Of a DNA stretch of 64,000 bases, positions 12,099-24,735 are shown one piece after another. A model generated the notes under the pieces. It saw only the letters and a program-made list of their open reading frames with translations. It had not been told where the DNA came from and searched no databases. The DNA comes from Mucor racemosus (lineage: Eukaryota; Mucoromycota; Mucoromycetes; Mucorales; Mucoraceae), in NCBI GenBank assembly GCA_027405735.1, contig JAPEHQ010000004.1:1364001-1428000 (forward strand), written 5' to 3'. The position numbers and the translations under genes were made by a program. The stretch's first letter is position 1; each line of letters starts with the position of its first letter.

Positions 12099-13822
12099 TT
12101 AGAAAAGATCATACTAATGAATATAAATGATAGAACGTTTTAGAATAAATGAGTATAACTTTTAAATATTTGTCAGTACTTACATAGTAATCAAGGCCTT
12201 GCCCAACTTCCCAAAGAGTAATACCAACTGGTTGCGTTCAATATGATTAGTAAAAAATATATACAGCTGTATGTGAAAGCTACTTACCTCCATAATCCTC
12301 TGCCAGCCTCAATCGATTTTTAATAGACTAAAAATAACATCAGACCATATTCTAAAACGTTCAGTGAATTCTTCTTACCCTTAAAGTAGGCATCCAAATT
12401 GTGCCTTGTCTAATACCTTCTTCATCCACATCTACAAACCAAGCTTCTTGACTTACAGAATCCCAATTCAATACTTCTGATGAAGTGTTATCCTCTACAT
12501 TATCCTCAAATAATTCATCATCCAACAACATTTGCTTTGGTTGGTCTGCTAATTTTTCAATAACCGTTTTCATTACCAAAGGTTCTGGCGCACGGGTTGG
12601 AAGGTAAGACATGGCATACATGTTGAGCCCAATTAAAAGTTTACTGCGTTCTTCTTCACCTGGAGCAAGATACTCGATATTATCCATGACCCATTCAATT
12701 GGTGATGCAGGTCCACCATTCCTATAGATTTTCAGAGATTAATACTATATCACGCCATTTTTTGTTGTTGTTTTTGTTGTTGATAGTTACAGATCATGGC
12801 TAGAGAAGTCATATGTCATTAAGCTAAACCGATCCACATATTGCGACATTGCTTTGAATATATCAGATGTCATATACTTTTTATGATCCTCGGTCATGAT
12901 AGCAGGTAAAACCACTATTAATTGACGGTTGTCTTTATGAAGTAATGTAGATAATTGGTTGAGAAATATTTGAAAAAATGCAGGAAATCCACATTCGATA
13001 ACAAGACCATCAAAATTGTATTTACTAGTACACATGTTAGATCTCCTTTGTATATGTAAATCATCATAAACTTACTTGACTTGCTCAATAAGCTCATTGG
13101 CCAAAATCTGTGATTCTTCCTTGTTGGATACAAACAATCTCAAATCATCTCCAGTCCATCCTCGAAATTGGAATCGAGGTACAACCTTACCTCTACCTGT
13201 GCCTTTATCTCTAACTTCAGTTATCCACTTTTTTAGTCATTGAAATGTTAAATTTCTTTTATCACGTGTATAAGTATTCATTGCATATATATTTACATTT
13301 TGATCCACATCATGTTCACCATCAATATCAAACTGCATGGATGATCTATTTTAGGTTTAATGCAACGTTCAGGTAACCCATTTGCTGTAAGTATTTAACA
13401 ACATACCTACGCTGGATATAATACCATACAGGGGAGACACTATTAATAGTCAATATCAGTTTCGGAAAGAAGTTCTTGTTTGATTACACGTACTAGTCAA
13501 ATTTTCCTTTGAATTCTTTCACAATGTCGTAACCTGAAACACACATGTATTAGCATAAATCTCTGCATGTTGTATAATATCAATACAGGTGCATACCTCT
13601 GTTATTCCATGGAGTCACATAAGCTAACGTATCTCCTCCTTTAAAATGCTTTTCATGAGCCTTTAACGTATCAGGCTTATCGTAGTTTTCGAGAATCGTC
13701 TTGACATCAAGTGAATTATGATTATGAAAAGGTTTTTGATGTTGCTGTTCGTTGGCGGCAGCTCCTATACTAAATAATCCTATTGACCCAAAAACGAGTA
13801 ATTTATGTAAAGATATTTTCAT
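12099..13822 (-). CDS. Secreted GH18-fold protein, CHID1 (chitinase domain-containing 1) type
   Basis: Ten exons on the minus strand: 13597-13822, 13494-13533, 13407-13439, 13297-13345, 13076-13227, 12791-13024, 12379-12721, 12288-12327, 12184-12227 and 12099-12113. They give 391 aa. The start MKISLHKLLVFGSIGLFS is a signal peptide. Family landmarks in order: LAYVTPWNNRGYD, KFDYVSPVWYYIQRR, DVDQNW, VVPRFQFRGWT, NFDGLVIECGF (the beta-4 strand that carries DxxDxDxE in true chitinases), RFSLMTYDFSS, LLIGLNMYAMSY and LWEVGQGLDYYYDLF. The catalytic motif is reduced to DGLVIE, as in the CHID1 group. Human CHID1 binds saccharides, so chitin hydrolysis should not be assumed. It probably acts in the secretory pathway or outside the cell. 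The last exon encodes only YDLF-stop (15 nt) and is supported by the family's conserved C-terminus. Confidence 0.9.
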
Positions 13823-14239
13823 GTTGAGATAATGAGAAAAAGCGAAAAGAACTACAAAACATTGCAAACTTGTCGTAATATAGTTTTAGCCAAGAGTTGA
13901 AAGTGGTGACTAAATATTTGAACTCACTCGTCAAATTGCATCTCTTCAAGAATAATCATGCATGATTTATATTCTTTAAAGTTGAATTATTGCTAAACAA
14001 ATACATATTTGGCCGTTGCTGTATTTATAATTTGAAAATCACGTTTCATATAAAAGTCAAGGATTTTCATTGCTGCTTGAATATATGCTTTTGGATGTGG
14101 TTCAATCAAGGATACTATCTTACAGACTGTCTTTTTTGTTTGTAGTACATGAGATTACCGAAGGAAAATTTACCTAGGGGAATGTACGGTTACTTAAGGA
14201 AGAAGAAAAATTTGCCTTTTTGTTCTAATCTTTTGTCTT
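13823..14239. other. 5' flank of the GH18 gene
   Basis: Presumed promoter and leader region of the minus-strand GH18 gene. No other feature recognised. Confidence 0.4.
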
Positions 14240-14379
14240 TTTTTTCTACTTGTTTTTTCTACTTGTTTTTTCTACTTGTTTTTTCTACTTGTTTTTTCTA
14301 CTTGTTTTTTCTACTTGTTTTTTCTACTTGTTTTTTCTACTTGTTTTTTCTACTTGTTTTTTCTACTTGTTTTTTCTAC
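14240..14379. repeat. Minisatellite, 13-bp unit, about 11 copies
   Basis: The unit TTTTTTCTACTTG repeats about eleven times without interruption. Because 13 is not a multiple of three, all three frames are read in turn. This creates an artefactual hydrophobic 80-codon frame on the plus strand. The strand is almost pure pyrimidine. Confidence 0.95.
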
Positions 14380-15329
14380 GAATTTTTTTGAGATTTGAGA
14401 CATAGTATGCCATTTTCTATGAGAACTACATGATATTTTTGCTGTTCTGGTGATGGAAAAGGTTATAGTCATCTTATAACGAATGTTGAACTACTAGATC
14501 TTGTCCGCTCGATGTAAGTGAGTGTGTATCCCTATGGTACCTATATCTATAAATATCCGAAATCCTTTGATTTACTTTCTTTTGGCAATACTGTTTCATA
14601 TTTAAATCATTTTAATAAAGGGTTGGTATTATTATAAAGTCTCTGTGCTTTCCTTGTTGTAAAACGTTTGCGCTATTCTTGCATTTTCACACATACCATA
14701 ACCAACACATTTAAAAAATCCTTTTTCATCACACTCATCTTTGAATACATCTTCTTTCCTTTGTAAAAACCGCCATAAAAATTGTGTTTACATGGATTCT
14801 ATCTATTCTGTAGCAAACTGCACATAACAACTTTGTTTAATCATCATGTTGATTTTTAGATAGCATCTAAAGATCTAGAAATATTAAAATGTCAAATTGC
14901 ACCACTACTGGTACTTCAAAACTAGGAACTAAACCACTAAGATCTTGTTTTAAGATCTTATTACTAATTCCTAATATATATAGATTAGCAAAATAGTATA
15001 TATTTATACCACTGAGATGATGGTAATCCATAAACCTTTGCTTTACTTTTTAAACACTATTGCTAAACTAAGGAGTTATAATTATATTTTCATATCGCTT
15101 TTTATACGTTTTTTTGCTGCAAATTCAAACGTGTTCAGTATCTCATTGACAATAGCTAACCTCACACTAAAAGGCTGCAAGATAAAGAGCATGTGTATTT
15201 ATTCCCTTGCATAACATCTTTGGGGTTCTAAAAGAAGCCTAAACCTTATCCATGGGATATCTTTCATCAATTATTATATTTTCATTTCTGTATCTATTTG
15301 TTATAAAAATACAAATATCCCAATTGTCA
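14380..15329. other. Intergenic, nothing recognised
   Basis: AT-rich sequence up to the left edge of the fold-back element. Short frames only. Confidence 0.4.
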
Positions 15330-18109
15330 TCCTATTCAACATTGTCCCGGCTACAAATTTTATTAAATGAAGCAAGGATGGTTACTATAGTGATTGTTTC
15401 ATAAATTTGAATGATGCAGAAATGGCCAGCTTAAAATTGAGAAAGCGCATTTGAAATGAAAATAAGTGGAGAAAATACTAAGGTATTGCAATGATGGGTA
15501 TTAAGTAAAGTCTAGATTATTTTTCATTCTCTACCAGGATATTTAGTTTTTAGATGGCTGTAAAGACTTTTTTTATTTTTTTATAAATTTTGTGAGAGGA
15601 CTTTTTGTGGTATAGAGATCCATGAAGGGATGACAGGTATGCAAAACTAAAACCATAGGATAGTGCTCATTAACGTCTATCTAACGAATTTTATCTCGTA
15701 AAAAAATATTGATTTTTGGTCGAGAAAATTGAGATTGAATGATTGATTTTTGGTGATTACTACAAAAAAGGATCAATTTTGGACGAGGATATACAAGGAT
15801 GAATTTTCGCCGACCAAAAAAAATGATGAAAAAAAACTAAAATCCCCACAAAAAATAGGGCTACAGCTACGAATAAATACTGTTGCATCCACAGATCTGG
15901 GTGCATTCCTTGGTTAAGATTACGACACAGTTTGATATGTTAAGTTCTACATTGCTGTGTATTATGTTATGAAGCTCCGTGTATGCAGGAATATGGAACT
16001 AGTGTGTGTCACCTAGATTTGATTGGATATATGAATATATATAAATAGACTCCTTTAAACAGGTCATATAATTAGAGAATGTGAATATAAAAGAAGATGG
16101 TTCGATCTTATAATAAAGTTCTTTAGTTTTAGTGTGCTCTTTCATTTTATAACAGTTTTCCTTTATTTTTATTAAATGATTTAGTACATATTTTAGCTTT
16201 GAGATTGATATAATCTCCTGGCGTAACAAATACTCATTCTGTAGATAATTTTGTTGCGCATAACGTGAAAATAAAATATTTTAGGGTTGCATTTGAATGA
16301 AGGGTACTTTTTGATCAAAAACCGTTAAAATTTGACATTAGATTTACTAGGGATTTTATGAGAAAAACATTTTCAAAACCTACACAGATCGATTCAGAAT
16401 TAAAAATTAAATCTAAAACATTTAATTCGCTAGTTCAACTTACTATGCATTTTTGTGAGCAATTAAACATAAAAGGTTTTTTTTGGATTTTTTTGGATTT
16501 TTTTTCCATTTGAACACTTTTTGGATTCAAGCTCAGTCACATGTGTATATCTGATTATACAATTTTATATGGTGATATTCAAAATCGGAGCGTGCCCCCA
16601 TTTCAATAGATAATCAGGAAATAAAAAATGTAGAGCTATAGTTGATATGCTACAGAATATTGACAAAAGACTTATTTCTATTCATGTTGATTTCTCAGCG
16701 AGTATAAAGGCTTCAAAAGTAAAACACTTGCTTTTACCCCGCTTAAAAAACTCAACCTAAGATGTCAAATACCTCGAGATTTTAATAAGCTTGCATTTAA
16801 AAGCTACTAAGCAAAGTCTTCTTGTTTTTCAATGTTTTATTATATATTAAAGTTTCAGGAGTGGTTTTCTTTGGATGATTTTTGGATAATTTTTGGATGA
16901 CTTTTGGACTATTTTTGGACTCCTAAACCTTGTAATTATTTATATTTACAAGGTACATCCACCTCTGAGCTACGTTGCATTTTTTCCTTCGGCGAAAAAT
17001 ATTGATTTTTTGTCGAGATAATCAAAATAACAGTTGATATCACATCTTGACCCTATGGTAACCGGGGTTCAAAATTAATTATACAAATTGACCAGAAAAT
17101 GATAAAAAAAATCAAAATTGTTTAATGGTTCATTATTTGAAAAGTAAGTTGAGATAGCTCATTAAATACTTTTTGTACAGTTTTAAATTCTGCATCGACC
17201 TAAATTAAATAAAAAAAAACTTTTCACATTAAAGTTTGCGTAAAATGTAATTGAAATTTTCGAAGTTTTTTGGAGATACACATCACTTTCTATAAAAGTA
17301 CTTTAAAAATAAAAAATTGAGATAATGTGCAACAAAATTATCTATCGATCGAGCTATTACTGAGCCTTCTAGCTGCATTTTTTGTAGAAAAAACAGAAAT
17401 TTTGTCATTTTTTTTTCAAATTCAGAATCTGGGATGAGGGTATATAAGGGAAAATTTGGAGGTAGAAGCGAAGGTATCTCGTTGCACACATTTTTGAAGA
17501 TAGCTCCACGAAAAATCAATATTTTGAAAAACCCTAAATTGGGTCCAGGAGAGCTCGATGCGATTGATGACATGCATGTAAAAAACATACTGCTCAATTT
17601 AACGAATATTTTGAAATCTACTACAAAAATGCCAAAAAAATGAAAAAAAAATAAAAGTGCTCAGAATTTTTTTCATACTTTAATATATTATAGAGCGCTT
17701 CAAAACAAGCAAGTTTGATTATTAGAAATTATTGGTATAGCTTAATTCTTTGCAGAGATATAGAGGCGCAAAGTTTTAATTTGTAGTAGTGAAATACCTG
17801 TACAAATCTGAAACATTAACACTTAAAAAGTTATATCAACTGCAAAAAATAGGATATTTCTGGATACTTGCTTTTGGATTAAAGTTGAACATCTCAGGTA
17901 CATTGGCATATAATTTCTTCCTGGTATTATTTAGCGAAAAAATAAGTAGATCAGGGATGAAAAGAGCGACCCAGTTTTCAAGGAAAATGCTGCGAATTGT
18001 ACCTGTTTTCGAGTTTTTCGTGAGATATAAAATAAATGTATAAATAGATAGCACATTGCAACCTATTCATATGTATTTGGCAGTGTATACATTATATCCT
18101 AAAAGGTGC
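15330..18109. repeat. Fold-back element, full inverted pair (copy A), interrupted by a solo LTR
   Basis: Two related arms point in opposite directions. The left arm is about 15330-16500 (minus sense) and the right arm 16991-18109 (plus sense). They are joined by a spacer rich in TTTTTGGAT-like words (16865-16925). Reverse-complementing the left arm aligns it with the right. Both contain GCATAGTAAGTTGAAC- or AAAGTAAGTTGAGA-type sequence, CAAAATTATCTAYMG, and GAYGAGGRTATAYAAGG, in matching order. The arms are clearly diverged, so this is an old inverted pair. Each arm carries a short antisense frame with the peptide DNFVAH. A second full pair is at 38640-40997. The left arm is split by an LTR insertion, listed separately. 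Boundaries are good to tens of bases only. Confidence 0.75.
15881..16228. mobile_element. Solo LTR (348 bp) with 5-bp target-site duplication
   Basis: The insertion begins TGTTGC and ends GTAACA, the TG...CA ends of an LTR. It is flanked by the direct repeat AATAC (15876-15880 and 16229-16233). Copies of the host repeat at 33.9, 35.5 and 39.1 kb show the uninterrupted site GAATAAATACTCATTCTG, an empty-site proof of insertion. Inside are a TATA-like stretch (ATATATATAAATAG near 16027) and an AATAAAG polyadenylation-type signal near 16113, as expected of an LTR promoter and terminator. No internal retrotransposon genes accompany it, so it is a solo LTR left by recombination. Superfamily (copia or gypsy) cannot be told. 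Confidence 0.85.
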
Positions 18110-20220
18110 TTAATATAATATTAGTTATAGAAAACTGTTTTATATTATTAAAAGATTTTCCTAAAGGAACAACAAATTCCATTTCAGAGACTTAATGTCA
18201 GTATACCATACCTGCAAAGGGTACTCTAATACTTACAATACATACCACATCCATTTCATGTATCATTTTGTTATCATTAAGATGCCCGGCCTACTAAAAA
18301 ATGGTAGGTGTATTTCAATATATTGATTATTTTAAGCCAATCATAAAATGAATAAATTTGGGATTTTTGAGATTGACGACCCCTAATATATTACCACTTT
18401 TAGTAGTAAATGCTAAATTATATTCGTTTATTCGTATATAATCGATCGAAAACCATACTACATTTCTTCAATCATGCGAAACTAGCTGAATCTACCAAAC
18501 TGATTTGCTATTGCACGAATGAGGACGTCAATATTTATTTATTATTATTAGTCAGTTTTTTGCATCTACTAAACTCTTTTTTTTTTTTTTCAATGTTTTA
18601 TTAAATATTGATTTGAGGACTAATCACATATCAAGAGAGTTATGTGCTAGAATAAAGCTGATAGACATAACTAAGAGAAAGGATAATAATATGGGGAGGG
18701 AAGATAAAAATAAAAGGACAAGAGTTATCAAGGAATGAAGGAATCTACTAAACTTCGAAATTGACTCCCCCTGATGAATTGCAGCTATATTTCAGTAATT
18801 GGCTAACGGTCATTTAATACTAGCTATTTTATTTGCCCTAATGCACCAATGAAATTGCTCTCAAATGTGTTATTTCGAACCAGGTAGCTCTTTCCCTTCA
18901 TTTTTAACATCAACACCCTCTTGGCCATTATTTACAGAGATTATGTATAATACATACATACATACTTGCTATCAAACAGATAAAATCTACTAGATATGCA
19001 TTTCCAAACATATAAGACCAACCATATGCATTAATCCATGTCACTGCAACCAGCCAATATACTTTGATTGATAAATTCAATCTGCAGGCTTACTATCACT
19101 GTGTATGGAATAATCAAGAAATGCAGGTTTATGGGTATTTAACTTGAAAATAAAGTTGCAGAATCTTCTTTCGGGGATCTATTTAAACATGTTCAAAGCT
19201 AAAGCATTTAACAATAGCCTTCAATGAAGAACCAATAGAAAGCCATAAATCAGATAAGCTCCATATTTTGCACTAAGATTTAATATTATCTATCTAACCC
19301 CCTGGTCTTCATACCACTGTTTCAACCTTTATAGATATCCGAGTTAATTGATTTTATATTTTGACATACCCATTAGTATCCATTTCGTCATTTTTCATTT
19401 AAAATAAAAGATTCATTCTCACGGTTGCACTTAATCAACTATCATATGTGCACAAGAAAAATAGATTATTAAAAAGATGACAAAACATAGCCAAATACAC
19501 TGAGATTAAACAACATGTGCATATGATGATTGCTCCCGAAAAATTCCTCATATTTTATATAAAAATTCATATACAAAATATTACAATAGGCAAATAAGGC
19601 CGCACACATGATTGTTTGTGTATATAATCTTATAGAAATATTATAGAAGGTTGTTGTTTCTATATAATCATAAACATCTATCAAACTCGTAGCGATTCGC
19701 TTTCTCACGTAAAGCAAAGGAGCCAATCATAAGCAAAACGATATGAAAAAGATGTGTCAGAATGATACCGGATTTTCAAAATATTGAAAGAAACGTTTAG
19801 CCATTGAAACCCTGATTTGCTAGGATTTGAATTAAATAAAGAAAAAGGGAAAATAGGATTTGAGTGTATTACACAAATCATGTAGGAACAAGGGGTTATA
19901 AAGATCAACAAAGGAAAATCATGCTCGAAAGATAGAATAAATTGATAGGAAAACATGTTCAATGAAAAGCCATGTTTTTTGATTAATCAGAATCAAATGT
20001 TATCAACAATCAGTAAAATCAGTCGAAAAAAATTAAAAAAAAAATTAGCTCGGGTAGTTTTTTCCACTAGTAATAAACATCGAAGCAAAAGAAAAAAACG
20101 AAAAAAGTATAAATACTGGTGAAAATTCGAATTTTCTCCTCTTTTTTCTTCTTTTTTTTTTTTTTCTTTTTCTTTTTGGTATTTTTACCCTTTGAATTTT
20201 CACCTAATCTTTCACTACCA
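18110..20220. other. Gene-free stretch and 5' flank of the cyclin gene
   Basis: About 2.1 kb with no recognisable gene. Short frames on both strands lack family features. The last 100 bp (20120-20180) is a pyrimidine-rich tract of the kind seen just upstream of fungal start codons and probably belongs to the cyclin leader. Confidence 0.45.
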
Positions 20221-20940
20221 ATGTTGGCACTTCCTACTTCAATTACAAGAGAAGCAATCCCTCCTGGTTTCATAGGTAAAGTAAAACGAATTGAAATGCA
20301 ATTGATTGAATGGGGAATTGTGTGATACCATTCATTCAGATTTGGTCCCTGAATCCCGTATTAATTTTAAACAACGTTTTAGATTTTGCTTCTTCTTCGT
20401 TCGATGCCATCTTGTTTCCAAATGCTCCTGTTGAAGTAACAGTAACTACGCAAAATGATGGCGAAATCAAAAGAAGATCATCTCATTTACCTGATCTTAT
20501 CCCATTCATCCAACTTATCACTGATAAATGTGATGTTCAGCCTATTCATATGGTTATGGCTCTCATGTATGTTCAAAGATTTAGAAATTCATTGCCTTCT
20601 GGTAAGTCATATGCAACTGATTTTCATTGTATGTATTCTAACATTTCGTATAGGTTATAAGGCTGAGCCCGAAGCTGCTCATCGTATCTTTGTCGCATCT
20701 CTTTTAGTCGCTAGTAAATATAGTGAAGACCGCTGTTTGTCTACAAAGCAAGTGGTTAGAGCTACAGGTGATGTTTGGTCTATCAAGGAAATTACTCAAA
20801 TGGAATTGGCTTTCTTGAGATTCTTGCATTGGGATCTCTATGTGAGTCATGAAGAAATAACTAAATTTCTTCATGATTTAGGCTTCGATATTCGTTCTAT
20901 TTTACCCAATCGTCCTATTTTGTTGGATGACACTCTTTAA
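20221..20940 (+). CDS. PCL/Pho80-family cyclin
   Basis: Three exons, 20221-20280, 20340-20601 and 20654-20940, give 202 aa. The cyclin box runs from about residue 65 to 175: LPDLIPFIQLITDKCDVQ, then MALMYVQRFRNSLPSGYKA, AHRIFVASLLVASKYSEDR and ITQMELAFLRFLHWDLYVS. These are the landmarks of cyclins that partner the Pho85 kinase, closer to the Pcl1/Pcl2 group than to Pho80 itself. Such cyclins direct Pho85 to substrates in cell-cycle start, polarity or phosphate control. The first intron was chosen with donor GTAAAACG at 20281, because the stronger-looking site 5 nt upstream would break the frame; an alternative start is ATG at 20310. A phosphate-linked SPX-EXS gene follows on the same strand 818 bp downstream. 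Confidence 0.85.
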
Positions 20941-21538
20941 AGCGCTTTTCTTCTTCCTTATTGATACCCTATCTTTACCTTTTAGTATTATTATTATAAT
21001 ATTGTAAATAATTACTATGTATATATCTATAACAACCCAAACACCAGTACATAGCTGGATCAGTTTCTATTTTTTTTCTTTATAATATCATGTAAAACAT
21101 ATATACATAGACTTATTTACAAGCTACTTTTCTTTTCAACCGATAATATAATAAAGAAATGAATAAATCATTTATCCAAATTCTCACGTTTAAAGCAAAA
21201 ATGATGATTTCATAATCCGAAGCATCATCACCACCATCACAGCCATCACAGTACATTGTTGTAGTCATACAAACAAATATTACTTTTTCGGTTACACTAA
21301 AATACACAAAACCTCATTTATGTAGTAACAATGATGAATATTTTGTTGTGGTTGCTAGGGGTCTCTTGAATCTGTATGCGGAGATCATTTTTCGTTGCTA
21401 GGCAACCAAATGCTGATTTCATGATCTGACATGATTTCTTCTCGGGGTTTTTCAAGGTATAATGGTAGATCATTAACATCGAAGATGCAATGGATAGGTC
21501 ATGATTTGAGTTCATCAGTATCCAAAATAATCCATCCT

Positions 21539-21546
21539 CACGTGGG
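21539..21546 (+). promoter_or_regulatory. CACGTGGG site, Pho4-type, upstream of the SPX-EXS gene
   Basis: CACGTGGG lies about 215 bp before the SPX-EXS start codon. In yeast this extended E-box is the high-affinity site of the phosphate regulator Pho4. The rest of 20941-21758 is intergenic and holds nothing else I recognise. Function here is inferred from motif and neighbour only. Confidence 0.45.
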
Positions 21547-21758
21547 GTTCATTCAACCACAGGATTGGAATAATAAGATTTTTTTAGACTCATCATGCAC
21601 CCTCATTTCTCGATATAATAAGGTTGCAAAATCAACCAACCAACCAACCAACTGAAAGGGTAATAAATAAATAATTACCTAAAAATAAAAATCTTTTTTT
21701 TCTTGTTTTTTTAACTTCTTGAATTTGGTTACTTTGGAAACCGCATTTTTTTATATAT

Positions 21759-24735
21759 ATGAAATTTGCCAAGCATCTTGAATCAGAAAGTATTCCGGAA
21801 TGGAGGAAAGCTTATATTAATTATAAAGGCCTTAAAAAAAGGTTGAAAGCTATTGAAAAGGTAAATTACATGCAAGTTATATGCACTACATATATAAATA
21901 ATCAACAATCTGTCAAATTATAGTATCGTAAATTGAACCATGCAGAAGAAAATGTTCGTCTTCAAAATGCCATTCATGATATTGACGATTTACAAGATTA
22001 TGATAATTCCAATAGATTATTGACAAGTACACTCAGAAGACCAACTCGTACTCAGTCTTCTGTAATCGACAATAGATCTTCCGGATTACAGCCAAGAAGC
22101 CTCTCGAGCAATAATTTATTCAAGAGATTTTCTTTGCATTTTAGAAGACAGGATACAGAATTAGGAAATGTGAATCAACCTTCTCTACCAGGTAAAATAG
22201 TATATACATAATTTATAAACTTATACTAATTAGAATGTCTAGCAAATGAATTACAATCTATTTCTGTATTGGAAGAAGCACTTCGACATGCAAGCGAACC
22301 TGAGCAATATTTTTTTGTCATGTTGGACGGGGATTTAGAGACAATTTCTCGATTTTACGATGGTATATATTGACATGCATGCATCGTATGTCTCATATTA
22401 ATCAATTTCTCGCTATACATTTAGAAAAGGAAAAGGAGGCGGAAGCCAAATTCGAAGCCCTTAAACTCCAGGTTCAATTAGTTCGAGATTTTGCAGTACA
22501 ACTATCGCATTTGAATGTATGTTTTTCCTTGAAATCATAAATTTACTGTACTGATTATTTCATAGTCTGGGCATGATATCATATCTGCTGATGGTCGCTT
22601 AAATCCAATGAATTGGTTTAAAGGAAGAAGAGGTTCAGATGATACTGATATTCCCGATTTACCAGCCTCAGTAGAATACAATGGAGATCACCATATAAGC
22701 TATAATGTAAAAAAAGAAAAAAAAAAGTGATCGTCATAAATTTAGATTAATCCTAGTTTTATTTTGACAGGTGGCAAGAAGTAGATTGAAAAAGGCCATT
22801 ACCGAATATTATCGTAGTTTAGAACTGTTAAGATCATACAAGGTAACAAGATTCAATCATGATGTCATGTTACACATATTAATTATAACAATTTGGTACA
22901 GATATTGAATGAAACTGGATTTCAGAAGATATTAAAGAAATTTGATAAAACTGCTGGTTGGAAAGCAAGCAGTTTATATATGCAAAAAGTGCATAGATAT
23001 AATTGGTCTAAATCTCATAAATTAGATGAATTCATACGAGATACAGAAAACTTGTATATTGATGAATTTGCTGATGGACATCGCAGACGAGGAATGGCAA
23101 AGCTTCGAATTCCCGAGAGAGATGAGCATTACACACCCACTACCTGGAGAATTGGTTTCTATATCGGTCTTTCTCTTGCATTCTTGGGTAGAGTTACTCA
23201 ACTAGCATTAGACCCAGAAATACAAAAACAACTTCCAAACTTGGAATACAATCTTCAAATCTATGCTTGTTTCTGTTTACCCATCCTATTCTGCCTTGGA
23301 TTTTCCATCAATACTTTAGTCTGGACAAGGTCTCATATCAATTATAAATTTATCTTTGAATTTGATCCTCGTGATAATCTGAATTATCATGAATTTGCTG
23401 AACTCCCTTCATTGATGTTACTATTGCTGTCTTTTATAATGTACATTGATTTCTCTCAATCATTTGCACCTCTTATACCTTCAGAACTATGCCCCTTGAT
23501 TTTATTTGTCATTATAATAGCTGCTTTGACATGTCCATTTCCAATCTTGTATTACTCTTCTCGTCGTTGGCTCAGTCTTTCCTTGGGTCGTATCATACTA
23601 AGTTATTTCTTTCCTATTGAATTCCGTGATTTCTTTATCGCAGATGAGCTTAATAGTTTAGCTTATTCGTTTTGGACATTTTCTTATTTTGTGTGCGCTT
23701 ATAGTTTTCATTGGAATGATTTGCCCGAAAATTGCCCTGTCAAGATTTTCTGGTATACCCCGTTTTTGGCTTGTTTGCCTCCTTGGTGGCGTTTTATTCA
23801 ATGTATTCGTCGTTATCAGGACTCAAAAGAAAAGGTACATTTAGTAAATGCACTTAAATATACTACTAGTATGGGATCAACATTGGCAACAGGTTATCGA
23901 CGAATGTATCGTAAGTATTTTTTATATATTTAACATTGATTAAACATTAATTCTCACAAAACTATAAGCAAATGCATCTATGGAAGTTATCTGGATCTTA
24001 TTTTGTATCATCAATTCGTCCTACACTTCAATTTGGGATATTAGTATGGATTGGGGTCTATTGCAACCTGGTAGTAAAAATTTCTTGTTGAGAAACGAAC
24101 TTGTATTCTATAGATGGACTTATTATGTAGCTGCTCCTATCAACATCATACTTCGTTTTGCTTGGACATTAAATGCTGCCGGTTTAGGGTATAAAGGTGA
24201 ACTTATTGGCTTTGTCACTGCCTTGTTAGAAGCATATCGTCGTATCCAATGGAACTTTTTTCGTCTTGAGAATGAAGTAAGTTTTTTATTTTATATATCT
24301 ATATCACAAACTAAACATTTACAATAGCATATCAATAATTGTGGTAATTACCGTGCCATCAAAGAAATTCCTTTGCCATTTGCTTTCCGTGATGCCAATA
24401 AATCGTCTGCTTCTGTTGCAGAAGAAGGCAGTATTCAATTACCATTAGAACCTAGCGAGATTACTTCTCCTGCTGCTGCTGTCATTCCTGGACGCATGCC
24501 TCCATCTTATGTCGACAACATGTCTCCTGTTGGCTCTTTCTATGGTCGTCGTGATTTCGAGAATAGACAAGATGTGGATGACGTTGGTGCAGGTGGCGCT
24601 GGCGATCATTTGAAGCGTCAACCATCCATGGTAGGCGCTGTCTTGGAGCGTATCAGGTCGAAAAAGACTGCAAAAGCTTCTGATTCTTCGGGTACTGATT
24701 TAGATGATGATGAAGAAGAAGAGGATAGCGATTAA
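21759..24735 (+). CDS. SPX-EXS domain membrane protein, SYG1/XPR1 type
   Basis: Nine exons: 21759-21860, 21924-22191, 22234-22362, 22425-22516, 22566-22706, 22771-22842, 22902-23910, 23969-24276 and 24328-24735. They encode 842 aa. The N-terminal SPX domain starts MKFAKHLESESIPEWRKAYI and ends with KILNETGFQKILKKFDK, whose lysines form the inositol-polyphosphate pocket in the family. Transmembrane helices begin at about residue 360. The C-terminal EXS domain has STSMGS, WDISMDWGL, RNELVFYRW and LRFAWTLNAAG, then RLENEHINNCGNYRA. The tail is acidic (DDDEEEEDSD). XPR1-type proteins export phosphate and sense inositol pyrophosphates; yeast Syg1 was found through G-protein signalling. Location is plasma membrane or Golgi. 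A Pho4-type site upstream and a Pcl cyclin next door fit phosphate control, which remains inference. Confidence 0.93.

Noticed and set aside
14149..14391. 80-codon hydrophobic frame
   Set aside because: It is produced by a 13-bp minisatellite read in all frames.
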